Assembly: GCA_937896185.1 (NCBI GenBank)
Contig: CALBMG010000029.1
Location: forward strand, 1-8,528
Source: an uncultured Microbacteriaceae bacterium
GTDB lineage: Bacteria; Actinomycetota; Actinomycetes; Actinomycetales; Microbacteriaceae
DNA length: 8,528 nucleotides
Reading direction: 5' to 3'
Shown here: piece by piece, positions 1 through 5,347 of the stretch
Layout: each line of letters opens with the position of its first letter
How positions within the stretch are numbered: the first letter of the stretch is position 1
Translations under genes and position numbers: made by a program
Notes under the pieces: generated by a model
Databases searched by the model: none
What the model saw: only the letters and a program-made list of their open reading frames with translations
Told to the model about the DNA's origin: nothing

Positions 1-680
1 ATACCACGCGCAGCTGCGGTGTACACGTACGAGGGGAACGTGTTGATGGCGCCGCGGTTGAAGTTCGTGATGATGAAGTCATCGAACGACAACGCAAACG
101 ACAGCAACGCAGCGGCAACGATACCCGGCAACAGCAGTGGGAAGGTGATGCGCCACCACACCTGCGATGGCGAGGCATACAGGTCGCGACCAGCCTCCTC
201 CAGCTTCGGGTCGAGGCTCGCCACACGTGCACGCACGGTCACAACCACGAAAGAGATGCAGAACATGATGTGCGCGAGAATCACGGTAACCATGCCCTTG
301 GGCGTACCCGCGGTGAGGAACTGTGCGGCAAGGCCGGCACCCAACACAACTTCGGGGGTTGCCATCGGCATGAACAGCAGAAGTGTCATCGCTGAACGGA
401 ACTTGAATCGGTAACGCACCAGAGCGATCGAGATTGCGGTACCCAACACCGTTGCAACGAGCGTCGAAACCGTCGCGATGAGGACCGAGTTACCGAAGGC
501 CTCACAGACTCCCTGCGCTTCACACACAGTGAGCCAGTTATCGAACGTGAAACCGTTCCAGATGATGTTAGAACGCTTTGAATCGTTGAACGAGAATGCG
601 ACCGTGTACATGATCGGGACGAGCAGGTACACCAGCGCCAGTACGGCATAGGTCGGCAGCAGCCACTTTCCAAGTTTCAC
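1..680 (-). CDS. potC: PotC-like polyamine ABC transporter permease (3' end cut off)
   Basis: Inner-membrane permease of a spermidine/putrescine-type ABC importer; it would pair with the PotB-like permease to form the translocation channel. The reading frame stays open for 226 codons to the window edge, so roughly 35-45 C-terminal residues are missing compared with E. coli PotC (264 aa). The protein starts MKLGKWLLPTYAVLAL (first hydrophobic segment about residues 6-30). It carries a clear EAA loop near residues 160-187 (LEEAGRDLYAS, then FPLLLPGI) where the ATPase docks, followed by LSFDDFIITNF, which is characteristic of PotC proteins. The GTG start at 680-678 overlaps the potB stop as GTGA, and a GGAGG site lies 7 nt upstream, so translation is probably coupled to potB. 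The predicted outer loop has a cysteine pair (C53, C59). The frame and family are well supported; the exact polyamine substrate is not. Confidence 0.9.
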   Translation of the reverse strand, partial: MKLGKWLLPTYAVLALVYLLVPIMYTVAFSFNDSKRSNIIWNGFTFDNWLTVCEAQGVCEAFGNSVLIATVSTLVATVLGTAISIALVRYRFKFRSAMTLLLFMPMATPEVVLGAGLAAQFLTAGTPKGMVTVILAHIMFCISFVVVTVRARVASLDPKLEEAGRDLYASPSQVWWRITFPLLLPGIVAAALLSFALSFDDFIITNFNRGAINTFPSYVYTAAARG

Positions 681-1597
681 AGCAGGTCCTCCGTTCCGCT
701 CTTCTTCACATAGGCCGAGACCAGCACCAGGATGACGGACATCAGGATGAGACTCAGCGACGCAGCGTGCGGGAAGTTTTGCAATACCAGGAAGTTGGAT
801 TCGATGACGTTACCGATCATCGCCGTCGAGGTGGAACCCAAGAAGTTCGCGCTCGCATTAACGTAATCACCCGCGGCGGGGATAAACGTCAGCAATGTGC
901 CCGAGATGATGCCGGGCATCGTCAACGGCACGGTCACCTTAATGAACGTCGTGAACGGGTTGGCATACAGGTCGCTTCCCGCCTCGATGAGCCGCAGGTC
1001 AAGTCGCTCCAACGTCGTGTACAACGGCAACGTCATGAACGGAATGAAGTTGTAGGCCAAACCGAAAATAACCGAAATCGCGGTTCCCGTGATGTGTGCA
1101 TCATCGGGCAGCAACTGCAAGGTCTTCATCGTGGCAATAACGAAACCCTCGTCCGCCAAAATCTGCTTCCACGCCAGCGTACGCAGCAGGAACGAGATGA
1201 AGAACGGTGCAATTACCAAGACCAACGCCAGCGACTGCAAGAGCGGGTATCGGCGCAATTTCACACCGATGAAATAGGCCAACGGGTAGCCAATAATCAG
1301 GGCAATAACGGTTGCCGTTGCGGCGTAAAGGAACGAACGCAGGGTGTGCTCCCCGTACATTCCGAGAACCTCGGTGTAGTTTTCCCAGCGGAATGCGTTC
1401 TGATATTCACCGATAAATCCACCGGGCACCATTTCCTGGAAGCTCGTCATTACCAGGCTAAACAGCGGCACGATGAAGAAGAGCACGAGGTAGAGGATGC
1501 CGGGAAGTAACAACAGCCATGCGATGCGGCTGCTGCGCTGTGCCGGCGCATCAGTGGTGATACCACTGGGGCCGTGTGAGAAAGCTCCGATTGCCAT
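677..1597 (-). CDS. potB: PotB-like polyamine ABC transporter permease
   Basis: Inner-membrane permease, 306 aa, forming half of the channel of a spermidine/putrescine-type importer. After a polar N-terminus of about 23 residues there are about six hydrophobic segments (near 25-50, 88-112, 118-140, 170-190, 225-245 and 278-297). The EAA loop that contacts the ATPase is at about 205-231 (IEAGSDLYANP, then VPLTMPGI). The segment FIPAAGDYVNASANFLG after it is typical of PotB rather than PotC. The ATG at 1597 is 8 bp after the ATPase stop codon. Its own ribosome site is weak (TAGG), so it probably relies on coupling to the upstream gene. It overlaps potC by 4 bp. Order and spacing show one operon with the other importer genes. 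Family assignment is firm; the substrate is inferred from the neighbouring aminobutyraldehyde dehydrogenase. Confidence 0.93.
   Translation of the reverse strand: MAIGAFSHGPSGITTDAPAQRSSRIAWLLLLPGILYLVLFFIVPLFSLVMTSFQEMVPGGFIGEYQNAFRWENYTEVLGMYGEHTLRSFLYAATATVIALIIGYPLAYFIGVKLRRYPLLQSLALVLVIAPFFISFLLRTLAWKQILADEGFVIATMKTLQLLPDDAHITGTAISVIFGLAYNFIPFMTLPLYTTLERLDLRLIEAGSDLYANPFTTFIKVTVPLTMPGIISGTLLTFIPAAGDYVNASANFLGSTSTAMIGNVIESNFLVLQNFPHAASLSLILMSVILVLVSAYVKKSGTEDLL
688..692 (-). promoter_or_regulatory. Ribosome binding site for potC
   Basis: GGAGG lies within the last codons of potB, 7 nt before the GTG at 680-678. It is a near-perfect Shine-Dalgarno match and decides the GTG start, which no ATG in this frame could replace without removing the first membrane segment. 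Confidence 0.8.
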
Positions 1598-1605
1598 GGT
1601 GCGGC

Positions 1606-2772
1606 CTACTTGACGGTTGCAGCGAGTGCGCGAGTCGAAAGGTCGTTCTCGTCGAAGGTTTCCTCAACGGGAATGCCGAATGCGTGATCGACCGACCACG
1701 ACAGCCACACCTGCTCTCCAACCCCCACGATGTCTCCGTCGTTCTGTTCGAACACGGTGATGTCACCGAGCACGGGAACCTGAACGACGTACTGGGTCGA
1801 CACACCGGCGAACGACGTGTCGCTGACGGTACCGGGGCCCACGATTTGACGTCCGGCTGCGGCCTTGGGGGCCTCGCGGTGAATTTCGAGCTTTTCGGGT
1901 CGCACACCGACGGTGATTGCCCCCGCTGAAATCTGCGAACGAGAGGAGGGCACCAGCAGGTTTTCCGAGCCAACGGCGACGGTCAACGTGCCATCATTCT
2001 GGCCGGTGACAACACCATCAAACAGGTTCGACTGGCCGAGGAAGGTGGCAACGAAACGGGTGAACGGAAGTTCGTACAGTTCGGCGGGAGCACCCATCTG
2101 CTCGATCTTGCCCTTGTTCATGACCGCAACAGTGTCGGCCATGGTCATGGCCTCTTCCTGGTCGTGGGTTACGTGAAGGAAGGTGAGGCCGACCTCGGAC
2201 TGAATGGCCTTGAGCTCGAGCTGCATCTGGCGACGCAGCTTGAGGTCGAGCGCACCGAGAGGCTCGTCCAGCAGCAACAGTGCGGGTCGGTTGACGACAG
2301 CACGGGCCAGAGCAACACGCTGCTGCTGACCACCGGAGAGCTGCTGCGGCTTGCGCTGAGCCAAGTGGCCCAGTTCGACCAGTTCCAGTGCTTCGGTGGC
2401 GAGCTTGATGGGGTCGGCAATCTTGCGACGCTTCAAACCGAATGCCACGTTTTCGAGGATCGTCATGTGCGGGAACAGTGCATACGACTGGAACACCGTG
2501 TTTACGGGACGCTGATATGCCTTCGTTGCGGTGATGTCCTTGCCGCCCACGAGAATGGTGCCAGCGGAGGGCTCCTCGAGTCCCGCGATGAGTCGCAGAG
2601 TGGTGGTCTTGCCACAACCCGACGGCCCCAACAGCGCAAAGAATGAGCCAGCAGGAATTGTCAGACTCAGGTCGTCCACGGCGGTAAAGCCGGGGTAACG
2701 CTTCGAGACATTGACGAGTTCGAGGTCAGCGCCAGACTGCGCAAAACCACGGCCTGATACTTCAGCTACCAC
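1606..2772 (-). CDS. potA: PotA-like ATP-binding subunit of polyamine ABC importer
   Basis: Cytoplasmic ATPase that powers the importer, 388 aa, close to the usual PotA length of about 380. Visible motifs in order: Walker A GPSGCGKT at 49-56, Q-loop Q95 in VFQSYALFPHMT, ABC signature LSGGQ at 145-149, Walker B LLLLDE at 165-170, D-loop GALD at 173-176 and switch histidine H203 in VTHDQEEAM. A C-terminal regulatory TOBE-type part follows from about 245 (SNLFDG, then VGVRPEKL near 288-295). The start is GTG at 2772-2770, supported by AGGAGA 6 nt upstream; no ATG fits as well. All catalytic motifs are intact. The gene lies 26 bp after the binding-protein gene and 8 bp before potB, as expected for an operon. 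CysA, UgpC and MalK share the fold, but the PotB/PotC/PotD-like partners point to polyamines. Confidence 0.94.
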   Translation of the reverse strand: MVAEVSGRGFAQSGADLELVNVSKRYPGFTAVDDLSLTIPAGSFFALLGPSGCGKTTTLRLIAGLEEPSAGTILVGGKDITATKAYQRPVNTVFQSYALFPHMTILENVAFGLKRRKIADPIKLATEALELVELGHLAQRKPQQLSGGQQQRVALARAVVNRPALLLLDEPLGALDLKLRRQMQLELKAIQSEVGLTFLHVTHDQEEAMTMADTVAVMNKGKIEQMGAPAELYELPFTRFVATFLGQSNLFDGVVTGQNDGTLTVAVGSENLLVPSSRSQISAGAITVGVRPEKLEIHREAPKAAAGRQIVGPGTVSDTSFAGVSTQYVVQVPVLGDITVFEQNDGDIVGVGEQVWLSWSVDHAFGIPVEETFDENDLSTRALAATVK

Positions 2773-2778
2773 GGTGAT

Positions 2779-2784
2779 TCTCCT
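2779..2784 (-). promoter_or_regulatory. Ribosome binding site for potA
   Basis: AGGAGA in the 26-bp gap after the binding-protein stop codon, 6 nt before the GTG at 2772. It supports the GTG as the potA start. Confidence 0.75.
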
Positions 2785-2798
2785 GAAAAAATGTTCGA

Positions 2799-4001
2799 TT
2801 AACCGAGCAGAACAGACTGGAAGGCAGCCTGGAACTCGTTGTCCTCAGCGTCGGTCAGCGTGCGGAACACGTGCACCTGCTTCAGCGTTTCTTCCTGCGG
2901 GAAGATCAACTGGTTGTTGGCGAGTTCGGGGTCAATCTTGATGGCTTCTTCGTATGCGCCCTTCACGGGGGTCACGTAGTTCACCCATGCTGCAACCTCT
3001 GCGGCAATCGCGGGGTCGTAGTACCAGTTGATGAGCTTTTCCGCGTTGGTCTTGCGGGGGCTGCCGATGGGGATGATGAACGTGTCGTTCCAGAAGGTTC
3101 CACCGGACTCGGGCAAAACAAACTTCCACTTCTCGTAGCCGGCTTCGTAGTTCAAGAGCGTGATGTCACCCGACCACGCGATTGCAGCGAGAGCGTCTTC
3201 ACTGACGAGGTCTTCGGTGTACGAGTTGCCCTTGACGTTACGGATCTGTCCGTCGGTGACCTGCTTCTCGAGGACGTCCAGTGACGCATAGAAGTCTTCC
3301 GAGGTGAACTTAGTGATGTCGGCACCTTGTGCGCGCATGATGCAACCAAGGGTGTCGCGCATTTCCGACAGAACCGTGACGCGGCCCTTGAGGTCAGCAG
3401 ACCATAGGTCGTCGATGTTCTTCAACCCACCGGGAAGCTTTTCGGTGTTGTAGGCGATACCCGCGAAACCACCCTGCCAGGGCAGCGACTGCTGACGACC
3501 GGGATCGAAGTCGGGGTTTGCGAGTGTTTCCACGAGGTTGGCGTGGTTGGGGATGTTGTCCAGGTTGAACTTCTGGGTGTAGCCACGACGAATCAGTCGC
3601 GAGACCATCCACTCGGTGAGGCACACCGTGTCGGCTCCGACATCCTGGCCCAGAGCCAGCTGGTCCTTCACCTTGGCGAAGTACGAGTTGTTGTCGTCCA
3701 CGTCAACGAGGTACTCGGCCTTGATGCCCGTAGCAGCCACAAATGCGTCGAGCGAGGGGTGGTTTCCTGCGTCGTCCTCGTCGAGGTAGAACGGCCAGTT
3801 CGCCCACTTCACTGTGGGGTCGTCTGCGGAGATGTCCGCTGCGGGGGTCAGAGCGGTGTCGCCCGAAGCACATGCGGCCAAAGACAGGACCGATGCGGTA
3901 CCGACAGCTCCACCGAGGAGTGCGCGACGAGACATTGCTGCCGAACGTGCGTGTTGAACCAGTTCGCGAACGATCGGGTCTGCGGGAAGATTACGGTTCA
4001 T
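2799..4001 (-). CDS. potD: PotD/PotF-like polyamine-binding lipoprotein
   Basis: Extracytoplasmic, lipid-anchored solute-binding protein that delivers polyamine to the importer; 400 aa from the chosen start. The N-terminus has a long polar region, SRRALLG at 24-30 (a twin-arginine-like motif), a hydrophobic stretch, and the lipobox LAAC with C44 as lipidation site. The mature part follows the PotD pattern: NWPFY at 68-72 (PotD NWTEY), TEW at 129-131, WNDT at 304-307 (PotD WMDS, where Trp and Asp bind the amine) and YVTP at 342-345. The ATG at 4001 is chosen because AGGAG lies 8 nt upstream. The frame stays open back to 4085, but that extension would cover the promoter region and has no good ribosome site. 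It is the first gene of the operon and is divergent from ald. The ligand may be putrescine, spermidine or a related amine; the sequence does not decide. Confidence 0.93.
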   Translation of the reverse strand: MNRNLPADPIVRELVQHARSAAMSRRALLGGAVGTASVLSLAACASGDTALTPAADISADDPTVKWANWPFYLDEDDAGNHPSLDAFVAATGIKAEYLVDVDDNNSYFAKVKDQLALGQDVGADTVCLTEWMVSRLIRRGYTQKFNLDNIPNHANLVETLANPDFDPGRQQSLPWQGGFAGIAYNTEKLPGGLKNIDDLWSADLKGRVTVLSEMRDTLGCIMRAQGADITKFTSEDFYASLDVLEKQVTDGQIRNVKGNSYTEDLVSEDALAAIAWSGDITLLNYEAGYEKWKFVLPESGGTFWNDTFIIPIGSPRKTNAEKLINWYYDPAIAAEVAAWVNYVTPVKGAYEEAIKIDPELANNQLIFPQEETLKQVHVFRTLTDAEDNEFQAAFQSVLLG

Positions 4002-4009
4002 TGCCTGAG

Positions 4010-4014
4010 CTCCT
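4010..4014 (-). promoter_or_regulatory. Ribosome binding site for potD
   Basis: AGGAG, 8 nt before the ATG at 4001. It decides the start among several in-frame options: upstream starts up to 4085, and an internal Met at residue 23 with no ribosome site in front of it. Confidence 0.8.
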
Positions 4015-4046
4015 ACTGTCGGGGACATCATTGTCACGCATTCGCG

Positions 4047-4074
4047 TATGTAGATAATTGCACATTCAGCGCAA
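4047..4074 (-). promoter_or_regulatory. Possible promoter of the pot operon
   Basis: TTGCGC (4074-4069) and TACATA (4052-4047) are separated by 16 bp on the minus strand, 46 bp before the potD start codon. Both boxes are weak matches (3-4 of 6) to sigma-70 consensus. I offer it because the -35-like box shares TTGCG with the ald promoter and because it lies on an inverted repeat that could be its operator. Other placements in the gap are possible. Confidence 0.3.
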
Positions 4075-4076
4075 TT
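4056..4076. repeat. 21-bp inverted repeat, candidate operator
   Basis: Arms AATTGC (4056-4061) and GCAATT (4071-4076) are perfect complements around a 9-bp centre. The arms extend to 8 bp with one mismatch (AATTGCAC against GCGCAATT), leaving a 5-bp centre. The size and spacing fit a dimeric helix-turn-helix regulator. It overlaps the possible pot promoter, a position suited to repression. No regulator gene is present in the window. Confidence 0.45.
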
Positions 4077-4104
4077 CTGAAACACAAAACCGCGATTTTT
4101 ACAA

Positions 4105-4117
4105 GATTGTCACAATC
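4105..4117. repeat. 13-bp palindrome, candidate operator
   Basis: GATTGT and ACAATC are perfect 6-bp inverted arms around a central C. It is centred about 76 bp before the predicted ald transcription start and about 110 bp before the potD start codon, so it could serve either unit. Eight of its bases (ATTGTCAC) recur at 4030-4037. Lrp/AsnC regulators such as AldR control ald in mycobacteria and bind short GA...TC-type palindromes; assignment to such a regulator here is inference. Confidence 0.45.
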
Positions 4118-4125
4118 AAGAAACT

Positions 4126-4151
4126 GATTTCGAAGCATTCGGGCGATTTCG
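4126..4151 (+). repeat. Direct repeat GATTTCG before the ald -35 box
   Basis: GATTTCG occurs at 4126-4132 and again at 4145-4151, 19 bp apart (close to two helical turns). The second copy ends at the base before the ald -35 box. Similarity extends to GATTTCG(AA/TT)GC. The position is right for an activator binding one face of the helix, but chance is not excluded. Confidence 0.3.
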
Positions 4152-4180
4152 TTGCGAATTCCATGGCGTTTCGGGATAAT
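4152..4180 (+). promoter_or_regulatory. Sigma-70-type promoter of ald
   Basis: TTGCGA (4152-4157) and GATAAT (4175-4180) are separated by exactly 17 bp, matching consensus at 4 and 5 of 6 positions. The predicted transcription start is near 4187, leaving a leader of about 48 nt with a strong ribosome site. It is the best promoter in the window. Confidence 0.65.
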
Positions 4181-4221
4181 TACCGAGGCGCTGCTTTCTG
4201 GCAGAACCACCGTTTACTCAC

Positions 4222-4226
4222 AGGAG
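4222..4226 (+). promoter_or_regulatory. Ribosome binding site for ald
   Basis: AGGAG, 8 nt before the ATG at 4235. It fixes the start of ald against a frame that stays open upstream to 4058. Confidence 0.85.
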
Positions 4227-4234
4227 AGATACCC

Positions 4235-5347
4235 ATGCGGATCGCAATCCCCGCTGAAATCAAGAACAACGAATTTCGCGTTGCCATCACCCCTGCAGGC
4301 GTCAAGGACCTGACCCTCGCAGGCCACGAGGTGTACATCCAGACCGGCGCTGGTCTGGGAAGCGGCATTACCGATGCCGAGTACACCGCACAGGGTGCAA
4401 CCATTCTGGGCGACGCCAAGTCGACCTGGGACATTGCCGAACTGCTGCTCAAGGTCAAGGAACCCATCGAGAGCGAATACCAGCACTTCCGTGAGGGACT
4501 TGTGTTGTTCACCTACCTGCACCTCGCTGCAGAGCCCGAGCTGACCCACGCGCTGTTGAAGTCAAAGGTGACCGCAATCGCGTACGAAACCGTTCAGCTT
4601 CCTAACCGCGCGCTCCCCCTGCTCGCCCCTATGAGCGAGGTAGCCGGCCGCCTCTCGGCAATCGTCGGCGCAAACGCCATGCTGCGCCCCAACGGCGGCA
4701 AGGGACTTCTGGTTCCCGGTGTTCCCGGAACTCACCCCGCAAACGTTGTAGTTCTCGGTGGCGGTGTCGCTGGCACGAGCGCAGTGCAGGTTGCTGTCGG
4801 ACTCGGCGCAGACGTCACCGTTCTTGACACCAATATCCAGCGCTTGCGCGAACTCGACGCACTGTACTCGGGCCGCATCAAGACGATCGCGTCGAACGCG
4901 TACGAAATCGAAAAGGCAGCCGTTCAGGCTGACCTGCTCATCGGTTCGGTGTTGATTCCCGGCGCCAAGGCTCCCAAGCTCATCACCAATGACATTGTCA
5001 GCCGCATGAAGCCCGGCAGCGTGCTCGTGGACATCGCTGTCGACCAGGGCGGTTGCTTCGAGGACACGCACGCAACCACGCACTCGGACCCCACCTTCAC
5101 GGTGCACAACTCGGTGTTCTACTGTGTGGCCAACATGCCTGGCGCTGTCCCCGCAACTTCGACCCACGCCTTGACCAACGCCACCGCACCTTACGTGCGC
5201 GCGCTGGCATCGAAGGGCTGGAAGGCTGCACTGTCCGATGACGCTTCGCTCGCACTGGGCCTCAACACCCACGATGGTCTGCTGACCAACGCAGCCGTCG
5301 GTGCGGCAAATGGCATCGACTCGGTCAGCGTGGAGAGCGTTCTGTAA
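4235..5347 (+). CDS. ald: L-alanine dehydrogenase
   Basis: Cytoplasmic NAD-dependent enzyme that reversibly oxidises L-alanine to pyruvate, ammonia and NADH; usually a hexamer. It is 370 aa, matching the family (371 in M. tuberculosis). Active-site residues fall at the positions known from the mycobacterial enzyme: R15 (NEFRVA), K75 (LLKVKEP), H96 (TYLHLA) and D270 (VDIAVDQGG). The Rossmann motif GGGVAG is at 175-180 and D198 in TVLDTN fits NAD rather than NADP. The start MRIAIPAEIK is typical of the family and has AGGAG 8 nt upstream. It stands alone on the plus strand, divergent from the pot operon and with its own promoter and hairpin terminator. It may recycle alanine formed during polyamine transamination (inference). 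Nothing appears broken. Confidence 0.97.
   Translation: MRIAIPAEIKNNEFRVAITPAGVKDLTLAGHEVYIQTGAGLGSGITDAEYTAQGATILGDAKSTWDIAELLLKVKEPIESEYQHFREGLVLFTYLHLAAEPELTHALLKSKVTAIAYETVQLPNRALPLLAPMSEVAGRLSAIVGANAMLRPNGGKGLLVPGVPGTHPANVVVLGGGVAGTSAVQVAVGLGADVTVLDTNIQRLRELDALYSGRIKTIASNAYEIEKAAVQADLLIGSVLIPGAKAPKLITNDIVSRMKPGSVLVDIAVDQGGCFEDTHATTHSDPTFTVHNSVFYCVANMPGAVPATSTHALTNATAPYVRALASKGWKAALSDDASLALGLNTHDGLLTNAAVGAANGIDSVSVESVL

Noticed and set aside
386..673. 95-codon minus-strand frame within potC
   Set aside because: It is out of frame with the potC sequence, rich in Ser/Arg/Cys and has no homology; the real gene uses the GTG at 680.
767..1510. Long plus-strand frame opposite potB
   Set aside because: The translation is dominated by Arg, Gln and Glu, as expected from the antisense of membrane-helix codons, and potB is unmistakable on the other strand.
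3543..4127. Plus-strand frame opposite the 5' half of potD and the promoter gap
   Set aside because: It is Val/Cys/Arg rich, antisense to the conserved binding protein, and would occupy the divergent promoter region.
4058..4234. N-terminal extension of ald by 59 residues
   Set aside because: It begins at a TTG with no ribosome site, covers the ald promoter, and the protein from 4235 already matches the family start and length.
4702..4732. Short inverted repeat GTTCC...GGAAC within ald
   Set aside because: It is explained by repeated Val-Pro-Gly codons in a conserved part of the enzyme; no evidence of a regulatory role.
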